A stretch of 64,000 bases of DNA from UBA7672 sp963718145 (GTDB lineage Bacteria; Pseudomonadota; Alphaproteobacteria; Caulobacterales; Hyphomonadaceae). The stretch covers positions 1 to 64,000 of the forward strand of contig CAVQYJ010000021.1 of NCBI GenBank assembly GCA_963718145.1, in the 5' to 3' direction. The notes beneath the pieces are model-generated. The model was not told where the DNA came from, ran no database searches, and saw nothing but the letters and a program-made list of their open reading frames with translations. The position numbers were made by a program, and so were the translations under genes. Shown in pieces: positions 43,764-52,693 of the stretch (position 1 is its first letter; each line of letters starts with the position of its first letter).

Positions 43764-44246
43764 ATGCCGTTTTACGAACACGTGGTCGTCACGCGACCCG
43801 ATATTTCCCCACAACAAGTCGACGCGCTGGTGGAAGACATCACCAAGATCGTCACCGAGCGCAAGGGAAAGGTCTCCCGGACCGAGTACTGGGGCCTGCG
43901 CAACCTAGCCTACCCGATCAAGAAGTCGCGGAAGGCTCACTACTCGCTCATCAACATCGATGCGCCGGGCGATGCGATCCACGAACTGGAGCGCCGTCAC
44001 CGCATCAACGAGGACGTGCTGCGCTTCCTCACCGTCAAGGTGGACAAGCTCAGCGAAGAACCCTCGCCCGTGATCGCCCGCAAGGACCGTGAAGACCGCG
44101 GCCGTCGCGATGAAGGCGGCTTCGGAGGCGGTGGCGGCTTCGGCGGCGGACGTGACCGCGGCGGCTTCGGCGACCGCGACCGCGGCGACCGTCCCCCGCG
44201 CGAAGACCGCGGCGACCGTCCCCCCCGTCCGCCGCGTGACCGGTAG
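43764..44246 (+). CDS. rpsF: 30S ribosomal protein S6 with Gly/Arg-rich tail
   Basis: A 160-residue S6. Residues 1-105 are the normal fold (MPFYEHVVVTRPDIS, YPIKKSRKAHYSLINIDAP, HRINEDVLRFLTVKV). The last 50 or so residues are disordered and repetitive (GGFGGGGGFGGGRDRGGFG, then RDRGDRPPRE repeats), longer than the E. coli tail. S6 binds 16S rRNA as a heterodimer with S18, encoded just downstream. It has a good SD (GAAGGG) eight bases before ATG. The operon continues rpsR-rplI. Confidence 0.97.
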   Translation: MPFYEHVVVTRPDISPQQVDALVEDITKIVTERKGKVSRTEYWGLRNLAYPIKKSRKAHYSLINIDAPGDAIHELERRHRINEDVLRFLTVKVDKLSEEPSPVIARKDREDRGRRDEGGFGGGGGFGGGRDRGGFGDRDRGDRPPREDRGDRPPRPPRDR

Positions 44247-44257
44247 GAGCACCGACA

Positions 44258-44518
44258 ATGGCACAACAGAAAGTCAACATCGCCAACCTGCCCTCGCGCC
44301 GCCCGTTCGGCCGCCGGCGCAAGGTTTGCCCGTTCTCCGGCGCGAACGCTCCGCCGCTGGACTACAAGGACGTCAAGCTTCTGCAGCGCTACATCTCGGA
44401 GAAGGGCAAGATCGTTCCTGCCCGCATCACCGCCGTGTCGGCAAAGAAGCAGCGCCTGCTCGGCCAGGCCATCAAGCGTGCGCGACACCTGTCGCTCCTG
44501 CCGTATCTCGTGAAGTAG
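44258..44518 (+). CDS. rpsR: 30S ribosomal protein S18
   Basis: An 86-residue basic protein with RRKVCPFSGANAPPLDYKDV near the start and RYISEKGKIVPARITAVSAKKQ, the conserved core of bS18. It binds 16S rRNA together with S6. It begins 11 bases after rpsF with SD TAGGAG. Confidence 0.98.
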   Translation: MAQQKVNIANLPSRRPFGRRRKVCPFSGANAPPLDYKDVKLLQRYISEKGKIVPARITAVSAKKQRLLGQAIKRARHLSLLPYLVK

Positions 44519-44531
44519 GAGGGAACATCCC

Positions 44532-45119
44532 ATGGAAGTCATCCTCCTCGAACGTGTCGAGAAACTGGGCGGCATCGGCGACGTGGTGCGCGTGAAGAAC
44601 GGGTTCGCCCGGAACTTCCTGCTCCCGCAGCACAAGGCCCTGCTCGCGACCGACGCCAACAAGGCCCGGTTCGAGCGCGAGCGCGTGGCCATCGAGGCCC
44701 GCAACGAAAAAGCCCGCGAAGCAGCCCAGGCCGACGGCAAGTCGCTCGAAGGCGCAACCTATGTGCTGATCCGCCAGGCCGGCGAAACCGGCCAGCTCTA
44801 TGGATCGGTCGCGGCCCGCGACATCGCGGAAGCCGCCGCAGCCGCAGGCCACAAGATCGAGCGCAAGCACGTGGCTCTCAACCAGCCGATCAAGACGATC
44901 GGCATGCACGAGATCGTCATCCGCCTGCACCCGGAAGTCTCGTTCAAGCTGAACATCAACGTCGCCCGCTCGCCGGACGAAGCTGAGCGTCAGGCCAAGG
45001 GCGAGAACGTCATCGAGTCGCTCAAGGCCGCCGACAAGGCGCAGGACGACGAACAGGCCAAGGAACTCTCCGCCGCCGCCGCTTCGGCAGCGCAAGACCG
45101 CGGCCCGGTCGACGCCTGA
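44532..45119 (+). CDS. rplI: 50S ribosomal protein L9
   Basis: A 195-residue bL9: the N-terminal rRNA-binding domain MEVILLERVEKLGGIGDVV and VKNGFARNFLLPQ, the long connecting helix (about residues 40-75), and a C-terminal domain with GSVAARDIAEAA and PIKTIGMHEIVIRLHPEV. An acidic Ala-rich tail of about 45 residues extends beyond the E. coli length. It ends the ribosomal operon, closed by the hairpin at 45144. Confidence 0.97.
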   Translation: MEVILLERVEKLGGIGDVVRVKNGFARNFLLPQHKALLATDANKARFERERVAIEARNEKAREAAQADGKSLEGATYVLIRQAGETGQLYGSVAARDIAEAAAAAGHKIERKHVALNQPIKTIGMHEIVIRLHPEVSFKLNINVARSPDEAERQAKGENVIESLKAADKAQDDEQAKELSAAAASAAQDRGPVDA

Positions 45120-45143
45120 TCAGATCTGGACGTGGAACGAGAA

Positions 45144-45172
45144 AAGGGAAGCCGGACGGCTTCCCTTTTTTG
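45144..45172 (+). terminator. Intrinsic terminator after rplI
   Basis: AAGGGAAGCC pairs perfectly with GGCTTCCCTT around GGAC, followed by a T-rich run. It lies 25 bases after the rplI stop and separates rpsF-rpsR-rplI from dnaB. Confidence 0.9.
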
Positions 45173-45326
45173 TTTGGTCCGTCAGCCGACACGAATTCCC
45201 TGCAAAATGTGATCGGTTGAGCGGAATACCCCGTCCAACCGAATGCTCATGCACAGCGACAAGCAAGCCGTGGATATCCTAGAATCAAGCCGCGATTCAC
45301 AGGAGCGATGGGTCTAGAGACAACCC

Positions 45327-46799
45327 ATGCCGAAGGACCACGATAACGGGGCGCAGAACCCTCCGCCGCATAACCTCGCCGCCGAAATGGCGGTGCTGGG
45401 CGCGATCCTGTTTGACAACAATGCCCAGCAGCGCGTGGCCGATTTCCTCAAGGCGCGCGACTTCTATGCGCCGGCCAACAGCGCGATCTTCCAGGTGCTC
45501 GACACGCTGATCGCGGCCGGCAAGGTCGCCGATGGCGTCACTCTGCGCGAACATTTCGAGCGCGATGGCCAGCTCCAGGAGATCGGCGGCGGGCGCTATC
45601 TCGCCGACCTGCTCGAGTCCGCGGCCTTCGGCCCGGAGATCCTCGACTACGCGCACCTGATCCACGACCTCGCCCTGCGCCGCGAGCTGATCCAGATCGG
45701 ATCGGAGATCGTGCAGAGGGCCAACAAGCCCGAGATCGACGAACCCGGCGAACGCCAGATCGAGGCGGCGGAGAAAAGCCTGTTCGCGCTCGCCGAACGC
45801 GGCGCGGGCAACCAGGGCTTCCACACATTCTCGTCCGCCCTCGCCCAGTCGATCCGCACGGCGACACTGGCCTACAAGCGCGATGGCAAGATCGCCGGCG
45901 TGGCGACCGGCCTCGATGAACTCGACCGGCTGCTCGGCGGACTGCACAAGTCCGACCTCGTCATCCTCGCCGCGCGACCCTCGATGGGCAAGACGGCGCT
46001 AGCGGTCAACATCGCCTATCACGCGGCCAAACAGTGCCAGCGTTCGGTCGGCCCCAACGGCCAGATGAAGACCGACGATGGCGCTGTGGTCGGCTTCTTC
46101 TCGCTGGAGATGTCGTCCGACCAGCTTGCCAATCGCGTGCTCGCCGACATCGCTGATGTGCCGTCCGACAGGATCCGCGGCGGCGACCTGACGCCATCCG
46201 ACTACGAGCGCATTCGCGAGGCCGCGATCGAACTCGAAGGCCTGCCCTTCTACATCGACGACATGGGGGCGATCTCGATTTCGCAGATCGCAGCGCGGGC
46301 GCGGCGGCTTCAGCGCACAGTCGGACTCGACCTCCTGGTGATCGACTATCTCCAGCTCATCACGCCGTCCGGCACGCGCAGGAATGACGGCCGCGTGCAG
46401 GAAGTGACCGAGATAACAAAGTCGCTCAAGGCGCTCGCCAAGGAGCTGCAGATCCCGGTGGTCGCGCTGTCGCAGCTCTCGCGCCAGGTCGAGAACCGCG
46501 AGGACAAACGGCCTCAGCTCGCCGACCTTCGCGAATCCGGCTCCATCGAGCAGGATGCCGACGTGGTGATGTTCATCTATCGCGAAGCCTACTACCTCGA
46601 ACGCCTGGAGCCGGATGTGGGCGATCCGCGCCATGGCGAGTGGAAAGACCTGATGGCCGCCAAGTACAACACGGCGGAGATCATAATCTCGAAACAGCGC
46701 CACGGCGCCATCGGCAAGGTCGAAGTCGGCTTCAGCCCCAAGCGCGTACGCTTTACCAACCTGGACCGCCGGTATTCTGTCACCGATACCCGCGAGTAG
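45327..46799 (+). CDS. dnaB: Replicative DNA helicase DnaB
   Basis: A 490-residue helicase. The N-terminal domain reads PHNLAAEMAVLGAILFDNNA (about residues 15-34). The RecA-like C-terminal domain has GVATGLDELDRLLGGLHKSDL, Walker A ARPSMGKTALAVNIA (about 215-230), FSLEMSSDQLANRVLA, LLVIDYLQLI (Walker B), and the SQLSRQVENR / DLRESGSIEQDADVV sequence. It unwinds DNA at the fork. It follows the rplI terminator by about 155 bases, where its promoter should lie; alr follows 37 bases downstream. Confidence 0.97.
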   Translation: MPKDHDNGAQNPPPHNLAAEMAVLGAILFDNNAQQRVADFLKARDFYAPANSAIFQVLDTLIAAGKVADGVTLREHFERDGQLQEIGGGRYLADLLESAAFGPEILDYAHLIHDLALRRELIQIGSEIVQRANKPEIDEPGERQIEAAEKSLFALAERGAGNQGFHTFSSALAQSIRTATLAYKRDGKIAGVATGLDELDRLLGGLHKSDLVILAARPSMGKTALAVNIAYHAAKQCQRSVGPNGQMKTDDGAVVGFFSLEMSSDQLANRVLADIADVPSDRIRGGDLTPSDYERIREAAIELEGLPFYIDDMGAISISQIAARARRLQRTVGLDLLVIDYLQLITPSGTRRNDGRVQEVTEITKSLKALAKELQIPVVALSQLSRQVENREDKRPQLADLRESGSIEQDADVVMFIYREAYYLERLEPDVGDPRHGEWKDLMAAKYNTAEIIISKQRHGAIGKVEVGFSPKRVRFTNLDRRYSVTDTRE

Positions 46800-46836
46800 G
46801 CTTTTCGGCCCCGCCAAAAACCTCTAGCCAAAGCGC

Positions 46837-47892
46837 ATGTCGCAACCCCGCCTCGACATCGACCTGGGCGCCATCGCAGGCAACTGGCGCATGTTCGCCC
46901 GGCGCGCCCATCCGGCGAATGCGGCGGCCGTGGTCAAGGCGGACGCCTACGGCGTTGGCGCGGCGAAGGCGGGTCCGGCGCTGGCAAAGGCCGGATGCAC
47001 ACGCTTCTACGTCGCCTGGCCGCACGAGGGCGCGGCGCTGCGCAAGGCGCTCGGCGCCGGCCCTGAGATCGCTGTCTTCCACGGACCTACGGACGACATG
47101 CTCGAAACCTTTGAGGCGCACGACCTCGAGCCCGTGCTCAACTCGCTGGCCCAGATCGACCTCTGGATGTCGAGCCGGCTGGCGCGCCGCCGCGCCTCGC
47201 TGCATCTCGACACCGGCATGAACCGTCTTGGCGTGGCACAGCCGCAATGGGCCGACGCCGCGCGCAAATTCCCGAAGCCGCATCGCCTCATCAGCCATCT
47301 GGCCTGCGGTGACGAGGCCGGCCATCCGATGAACATGCGCCAGCTTGGGCTGTTCGAGCGCGCTCGGCCGCTGTGGCCCATTGCACCGCGCAGCCTCTCG
47401 GCCACGGGCGGCGCTTATCTCGGCCCGGAATTCGCCATGGACGAAGTCCGACCCGGCATCGGCCTCTATGGCGGCGGTCCGGCGCCGGATGAGGATGCTC
47501 CAAAGACAGTGGTCACGCTTTCGGCGCCCATCCTCCAGGTTCGCACCGTCCGCGCCGGCGAAACCGTCGGCTATGGCGCCACATGGGAGGCGATGGGCGA
47601 CATGCAGCTCGCGACCGTGGGGCTCGGATACGCCGATGGTTTCTTGCGCGCCGCGTCGAACCGGGGCATGGCCGTGATCCACGGGGTAAAGCGACCCATC
47701 CTGGGTCGTGTATCGATGGACCTGATCGTGATCGACGTGACCGCATTGTCTGTCTCGCCCGGGGATGACATCGAGTTTCTGGGGCCCGACTTGCCCCTGG
47801 CGGAGGTCGCCGGATCCATGAACACGATCGACTATGAAATCCTGACGCGCCTCGGCGCCCGGCTCGAGCGTCGCTATGCGGGGGGCGAATGA
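46837..47892 (+). CDS. alr: Alanine racemase
   Basis: A 351-residue PLP enzyme. The PLP Lys lies in AVVKADAYGVG (Lys34), the catalytic Tyr is in GETVGYGATWEA (about residue 245), and LHLDTGMNRLG and HLACGDEAGHPMN are family stretches. It makes D-alanine for peptidoglycan. It overlaps mlaE by four bases (ATGA), so the two are translationally coupled. Confidence 0.95.
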   Translation: MSQPRLDIDLGAIAGNWRMFARRAHPANAAAVVKADAYGVGAAKAGPALAKAGCTRFYVAWPHEGAALRKALGAGPEIAVFHGPTDDMLETFEAHDLEPVLNSLAQIDLWMSSRLARRRASLHLDTGMNRLGVAQPQWADAARKFPKPHRLISHLACGDEAGHPMNMRQLGLFERARPLWPIAPRSLSATGGAYLGPEFAMDEVRPGIGLYGGGPAPDEDAPKTVVTLSAPILQVRTVRAGETVGYGATWEAMGDMQLATVGLGYADGFLRAASNRGMAVIHGVKRPILGRVSMDLIVIDVTALSVSPGDDIEFLGPDLPLAEVAGSMNTIDYEILTRLGARLERRYAGGE

Positions 47893-48713
47893 CGGCCGAG
47901 ACCGCGCCCGACCAGGCCAGGGACAATCCGATCGCCCGACCCTTTCGGCTGATTGGCCGCACCGTGCTGGCCGCGTTCCGCGAGGTGGGCCGCATCTCGG
48001 TGTTTGCCGCGCGGGTGCTGGCCGCCTGCGTGACCCCGGTGATCTACCTCCGCGAGGTGGGCCGGCAGTGTGTGAAGATCGGTTTCTTCTCGCTGCCCGT
48101 CGTCGGCCTTACCGCCGTATTCATCGGCGCAGCGCTGGCGCTCAACATCTATGTCGGCGGATCGCGCTTCAATGCCGAGCAGTTCGTGCCGAACATCGTC
48201 GTGCTGGGCATAACGCGTGAACTGGGGCCAGTGCTCGCAGGCCTGATGCTGGCGGGCCGCGTCAGCGCCGGGATCGCAGCGGAGATCGGCGCGATGCGCG
48301 TGACCGAACAAATCGACGCGCTGCTGACGCTCTCTGCCAGACCCGAACGCTATCTCTACGCGCCGCGTGTGATTGCAGCGACGCTGACCCTGCCGCTGCT
48401 CGTGCTGGTCGCCGACACGATCGGCGTGATGGGCGGATACCTCGTCGGCGTCGGCACGCTGGATTTCTCCGGCTCGCTCTATCTGCGCAATACCTGGCAG
48501 TTCGTGACCGGCAACGACATCTGGTCCGGCGTCATCAAGGCGGCCTTCTTCGGCGCCATCATCGCGATCATGGGTTGCTATCAGGGCGACCGCTCCAAGG
48601 GCGGGGCCGGCGGCGTTGGCCGCGCCGCGACGCTGGCCGTGGTCGGCGCGGCAGTTCTGATTCTTGCCAGCAACTATGTGCTGACCTCGATCTTCACGAG
48701 GATTGGCCTGTGA
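47889..48713 (+). CDS. mlaE: MlaE-family ABC transporter permease
   Basis: A 274-residue MlaE/YrbE permease: VYLREVGRQCVKIGFFSLPVVGLTAVFIGAALALNI (in parts), then ITRELGPVLAGLMLAGRVSAGIAAEIGAMRVTEQIDAL, the typical coupling segment, and a C-terminal helix. It moves phospholipid between membranes to maintain outer-membrane asymmetry. It overlaps alr upstream and mlaF downstream (GTGA). The MCE-domain partner MlaD is absent from this window. Confidence 0.92.
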   Translation: MTAETAPDQARDNPIARPFRLIGRTVLAAFREVGRISVFAARVLAACVTPVIYLREVGRQCVKIGFFSLPVVGLTAVFIGAALALNIYVGGSRFNAEQFVPNIVVLGITRELGPVLAGLMLAGRVSAGIAAEIGAMRVTEQIDALLTLSARPERYLYAPRVIAATLTLPLLVLVADTIGVMGGYLVGVGTLDFSGSLYLRNTWQFVTGNDIWSGVIKAAFFGAIIAIMGCYQGDRSKGGAGGVGRAATLAVVGAAVLILASNYVLTSIFTRIGL

Positions 48714-49483
48714 CAAGCCCGATTGCGAGCGCGCCGATCCTGGAACTCAGGAACGTGCACAAGGGCTTCGGCGACAACCAGGTGCTGCGCGGCGTCGACC
48801 TCATGGTTGCGCCGGGCCAGTCGCTGGTGATCATCGGCGGCTCCGGCACCGGAAAGTCGGTGACGATCAAATGCGCGCTCGGCCTGATGGCGCCGGACCA
48901 GGGCGACGTGCTGTTCGACGGCAAGCTTGTCGACGGCAAGCACGCCATCGAGGCCGCGCGCCGCCGCACCGGCATGCTGTTCCAGGGCGGCGCCTTGTTC
49001 GACAGTCTCACCGTCTGGGAAAATGTCGCCTTCGCGCTGATCTATCGCGACGGCGCCTCCCGCGCCGACGCGAAGCAGCGCGCCATCGAGACGCTAGCGA
49101 AAGTCCGCCTCGGCGCGACGGCAGCCGACCTCCGGCCCGCCGAACTCTCCGGCGGCATGCAGAAGCGCGTCGCCCTCGCTCGCGCGATCATCGCGAAGCC
49201 TGAGTTGATCTTCTTCGACGAACCCACGACCGGCCTCGACCCAATCACCGCCGACGCCGTCAACAGTCTCATCGTCGAGCAGGTGAAGGCGCTCGGCGCA
49301 GCCGCCGTCTCGATCACTCACGACATGGCCAGCGTCCGCAAGATCGCCGACGAAGTCGCCATGCTCCATGAAGGCCGCATCATCTGGCGCGGCCCCGTCA
49401 GCGCTCTCGACAAATCCGGCAGCCCTCACGTCGAGCAGTTCGTCCACGGCCGCGCCGATGGCCCGATCCAGCCAGCGATCTAG
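48710..49483 (+). CDS. mlaF: MlaF-family ABC transporter ATP-binding protein
   Basis: The GTG at 48710 overlaps the mlaE stop and gives 257 residues. Walker A is GGSGTGKSVTIKCALG (about residues 41-56), the ABC signature is LSGGMQKRVALARAI, and Walker B is LIFFDEPTTGLDPITAD. These match the Mla/Ttg2 group. It powers MlaE. After it the genes turn to the other strand, and the two stop codons share a CTAG palindrome. Confidence 0.93.
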   Translation: MTSPIASAPILELRNVHKGFGDNQVLRGVDLMVAPGQSLVIIGGSGTGKSVTIKCALGLMAPDQGDVLFDGKLVDGKHAIEAARRRTGMLFQGGALFDSLTVWENVAFALIYRDGASRADAKQRAIETLAKVRLGATAADLRPAELSGGMQKRVALARAIIAKPELIFFDEPTTGLDPITADAVNSLIVEQVKALGAAAVSITHDMASVRKIADEVAMLHEGRIIWRGPVSALDKSGSPHVEQFVHGRADGPIQPAI

Positions 49484-50436
49484 ACATAGACCCCCGCGCG
49501 CTGCAGCACGCGCCCGCCCGTCTCGATCTTGAAGCGCGCAATGCCGGCGCCTGACTGGGTGTTGACGCCGCCAAGGTCCAGCACCCTCATTCCGCGCGAC
49601 TTCAGCTCCTTCATTGCAGCCCAGAGGAGGAGGTTGTGCGCCGCATTGGCGCGGCCAGCCTCGCTGGTCCAGCCGACATGATAGGTCGCGCGCGCACCGT
49701 GGATCAGGAACAGCATGCCGGCGGCGGGATCGCGGCCAAGATCGGCGCGGAACACGGCGAGGCCGGCCGCGCGATCTCCTCCCGCAGCTTCGGCCTTGGC
49801 CGCCTGCCAATGCTCCGTCATCGACAACGGCATGGCGCGGTAGCCGCGCGCCTGGCGCTGCTTGGTCTCGGCATCGAGCAGCCAGCGATACTGCGCAGGC
49901 TTCACGCCGCTTTTCTGCAGCACGAGTTCCGACTTCTCCGCCTTGGCCAGCTTGTTGCGCCACGTCGCTTCCAGGCCCGCGCGCAACGCCGCCTCGTCCT
50001 GCGCCAGGTCGATCAGCACAGTGGCGTCGCCGGTCATCACCCGGCTCATCCCACCCAGCCCCGCCTCCGCTCCCCGCGCCTCATCCGGCGTGAACGCCAG
50101 CAGCTTCGGCCAAGACAGCGGCAGCGACTTGCGCAGCGCACGATACGCGGCGCGCTTGTCGTCTGCCGAAACCTCGCCGATCCAGATCGGCCCGTGTGTG
50201 CACAGCGCGAACTTCCCGACCATCGCGAAGGTCCGCGCCGTCACCTGCGCCAGCGCCATCAGCGACCCGTCCGCCCGCGTCACCGCAGCCCGCAACACTT
50301 CGGCTCTTGGGGAAACCGCTTTCAGCGCCGCGCCGTGCGCCCAGTCCTGCTGGTAACTGGCCGCAGCCTGCCCATGCGCCGCATCCCATTGCGCGCGCGA
50401 CATCTGGTTCCAGGAAACAAGGGCCTCGCAACTCAT
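49480..50436 (-). CDS. FemAB/GNAT-like acyltransferase
   Basis: The ATG at 50436 gives 318 residues. An upstream TTG at 50511 is possible. The N-terminal region contains SYQQDWAHGAAL and the C-terminal half FRADLGRDPAAGMLFLIHGARATYHVGWT, NAAHNLLLWAAMKELKSRGMRVLDLGGVN, and the final IARFKIETGG. This is the FemAB-related (BioF2-like) fold, which in various bacteria transfers amino acids to lipid II or acyl groups to small molecules. In a genome without pentaglycine bridges the role is open. Confidence 0.65.
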   Translation of the reverse strand: MSCEALVSWNQMSRAQWDAAHGQAAASYQQDWAHGAALKAVSPRAEVLRAAVTRADGSLMALAQVTARTFAMVGKFALCTHGPIWIGEVSADDKRAAYRALRKSLPLSWPKLLAFTPDEARGAEAGLGGMSRVMTGDATVLIDLAQDEAALRAGLEATWRNKLAKAEKSELVLQKSGVKPAQYRWLLDAETKQRQARGYRAMPLSMTEHWQAAKAEAAGGDRAAGLAVFRADLGRDPAAGMLFLIHGARATYHVGWTSEAGRANAAHNLLLWAAMKELKSRGMRVLDLGGVNTQSGAGIARFKIETGGRVLQRAGVYV

Positions 50437-50498
50437 TTGCCAAGTCTTAGCAATTCCGGGCGGTAATTCTTCCGCGATCTGGTCGCACAGGAACAGAC

Positions 50499-50690
50499 AT
50501 GGCGAAACCACGCGTCCAGACCATTGCCGGACACAGGCTGCCCGAGCCGAGGATCACGCCCATGGCGATCTGGCTCTGCGTCCTGTGGGTCGGCGTCCCC
50601 GTCCTGGCCGCCGGCGGCCTGATGGACGTAGCGGCGCAAATGCTGTTGGGCGTCTGCACCGGCCTCTGGTGCTTCGTCAGCCCGGCTTAA
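50499..50690 (+). CDS. Small membrane protein, hypothetical
   Basis: A 63-residue protein with SD AGGA before ATG. It has a polar N-terminus (MAKPRVQTIAGHRLPEPR) and two close hydrophobic segments (about 22-42 and 44-60). It is convergent with cysK, and the stops share TTAA. No family recognised; the position and SD suggest it is real. Confidence 0.5.
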   Translation: MAKPRVQTIAGHRLPEPRITPMAIWLCVLWVGVPVLAAGGLMDVAAQMLLGVCTGLWCFVSPA

Positions 50691-51727
50691 GCGGCCGGCG
50701 CCGCGAAGGGCGTCGAGCGCATGAGGTCGGCTTCCTCCGGCGTCATCTCGGCGGGTACGTTTGCGAACAGCGGCGTCGAGAGATAGCGCTCGCCCGTGTC
50801 CGGAAGCATGGCGAGGATGTTGGCGCCCTTTGGCGCCTGCTGCGCGATTTCCAGCGCCCCGGCCAGCGTTGCGCCCGAGGTGATGCCGACAAAGATGCCC
50901 TCTTTCGCCGCGAGGTCCTGAGCACACTTCATGGCGTCAGGCGCCGTGACCGTGAGGACCTTGTGGATCGAAGCGCGGTCGACCTCGCCTGTCAGCTTGG
51001 GAATGAAGTCCGGCGCCCAGCCCTGCATCGGGTGCGGCTTCCAGGCCGAATGCCCACCGGCCGGGGTTCCGTCCGCATGGCGCGCCTGTTCGGCGCCGCT
51101 GGACAGCATCGGCGCATCCGTTGGCTCGCATACGACGATCCGGGTCTTTGGCATCTCCTTGGTCAGGACCCGCGCCACGCCGTTCAGCGTCCCCCCCGTG
51201 CCATAGCCCGTGACCCAGTAGTCGAGCCCGTCCTTGAAGTCGTCGACGATCTCTCGCGCCGTCGTCTTCGCGTGATAGGCAGGGTTGGCCTCGTTCTCGA
51301 ACTGGCGCGTCATGAACCAGCCGTGCTTCTTCGCGAGTTCGATCGTCTTGGTTACCGCGCCTGTCGCCCGCAATGCCGCCGGCGTCAGCAGCACCTTGGC
51401 GCCGAGAAAGCGCATCAGCTTGCGCCGCTCCACGCTGAAGCTCTCCGGCATCACGAGCACCAGCGGATAGCCCTTGGCCGCGCACACCATGGCGAGGCCA
51501 ATGCCTGTATTGCCGCTCGTCATCTCCACGACCGTCTGCCCCGGCTTCAGTTCGCCGGATTTCTCCGCGGCTTCAATGACGCCCAGCGCCAGCCTGTCCT
51601 TCACGGATCCCAGCGGATTGAAGGCCTCGACCTTCACCCAGACATTGACGCCCGGCGGCCCGAGCCGGTTGACGCGCACGACCGGCGTGCGGCCGACAGT
51701 CTCGACGATGCTGTTGTAGCGGGCCAT
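50687..51727 (-). CDS. cysK: Cysteine synthase A
   Basis: A 346-residue PLP enzyme: the PLP Lys is in NPLGSVKDRLAL (Lys43), with TSGNTGIGLAMVC, LVMPESFSVERRKLMRFLGA, YWVTGYGTGGTLNGVARVL and GITSGATLAGALEIA (phosphate loop). It makes L-cysteine from O-acetylserine and sulfide. It is somewhat longer than typical CysK because of a loop near residue 220 (SSGAEQARHADGTPAGGHSA). A TauD-like gene lies just upstream on the same strand. Confidence 0.93.
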   Translation of the reverse strand: MARYNSIVETVGRTPVVRVNRLGPPGVNVWVKVEAFNPLGSVKDRLALGVIEAAEKSGELKPGQTVVEMTSGNTGIGLAMVCAAKGYPLVLVMPESFSVERRKLMRFLGAKVLLTPAALRATGAVTKTIELAKKHGWFMTRQFENEANPAYHAKTTAREIVDDFKDGLDYWVTGYGTGGTLNGVARVLTKEMPKTRIVVCEPTDAPMLSSGAEQARHADGTPAGGHSAWKPHPMQGWAPDFIPKLTGEVDRASIHKVLTVTAPDAMKCAQDLAAKEGIFVGITSGATLAGALEIAQQAPKGANILAMLPDTGERYLSTPLFANVPAEMTPEEADLMRSTPFAAPAA

Positions 51728-51814
51728 GGGAGTTCTCCTCTGTTGGGCTGCGAAAGCTACTACCGGAGCAGCCCAACTGAAAGGCGAGCGCGCGCTACAA
51801 TTTCTGAAGCGCGG

Positions 51815-52651
51815 CTAGGCCGAGGCCGCGATCGTGGTCCGGTGCAGAATGCGGTCATGGCCGTCATAGCCGCCTGTCGCGGCATGAAGCACCGAACGGT
51901 TGTCCCACATCAGCAACATCTCGGGCTGCCATTTGTGGCGGTACTGGAATTCCTCGCGGCTCTGCCAGGCGTAGAGTTCCAGCAGCAACGGCGTCGATTC
52001 CTCGTCCGGCATGCCTTCGATGCCGATGATGTAGCCAAAACACGAGAATATTCCGGGCCGGCCGGTTTCCGGATGATTGCGGATCAGTGGATGAAGCTGC
52101 GTCTTCTCTGCTTCGGTCGATGGACGGATATCCATCGACCGGTCTTTGTCGCCGGCGCCGTATGTCCCTTGCGGAGCATAGGCGCGCTTGGCAGAGTGGA
52201 TGGCCATCCTGCCTTCAAGCTTCGCGCGCATGTTCGCCGGCATCGCATCCAGCGCGGCATGCTGGTTGGCGAACAGCGTGTCTCCGCCCACGGGTGGAAT
52301 GGTAATGCCATAGAGGCACGTGCCGGCCGGCGGCCGCGCCTGGAAACTCCAGTCGCTGTGCCAGTTCTCGGCGAACAGTTTCGAGCGCTCCTTCGCCAGC
52401 CGCTGAACGGCGATCACATGGCTGCGTCCCGGGATCGGCGCGATGAAGGGATCATTCCCGAACCCGCCGAACGCGACAGTGAAGCGTTCGAGATCATCGT
52501 CGCTCATCCGCTGGTCGGGAAAGGCGAGCACGTGATGCTTCAGCCAGGCGGCGCGGATTTCCGCGATCTGCCCGGGCGTGAGCGGCCTGGACAGGTCGAC
52601 ACCAACCACGCTGGCGCCGCAGGCCTGTCCGGAAGGCGTGACCGATATCAT
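51815..52651 (-). CDS. TauD/TfdA family 2-oxoglutarate dioxygenase
   Basis: A 278-residue Fe(II)/2-oxoglutarate dioxygenase. The iron ligands are visible as WHSDW (His98, Asp100) and the distal His in SVLHAATGGY (near 256), with the 2-oxoglutarate Arg in RILHRTT (near 271). VDLSRPLTPGQIAEI and PPAGTCLYGITIPPVGGDTLFA are TauD-like. E. coli TauD releases sulfite from taurine, and cysK next door would suit sulfur use, but no tauABC transporter lies here and the substrate is unproven. Confidence 0.85.
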   Translation of the reverse strand: MISVTPSGQACGASVVGVDLSRPLTPGQIAEIRAAWLKHHVLAFPDQRMSDDDLERFTVAFGGFGNDPFIAPIPGRSHVIAVQRLAKERSKLFAENWHSDWSFQARPPAGTCLYGITIPPVGGDTLFANQHAALDAMPANMRAKLEGRMAIHSAKRAYAPQGTYGAGDKDRSMDIRPSTEAEKTQLHPLIRNHPETGRPGIFSCFGYIIGIEGMPDEESTPLLLELYAWQSREEFQYRHKWQPEMLLMWDNRSVLHAATGGYDGHDRILHRTTIAASA

Positions 52652-52693
52652 GCCCTGAACTTCCCACGCCCAGCGGCGGAGTAAATAGGCGCC

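Noticed and set aside
50585..52684. 699-codon plus-strand frame
   Set aside because: Antisense to cysK and the TauD-like gene, which both have all catalytic residues.
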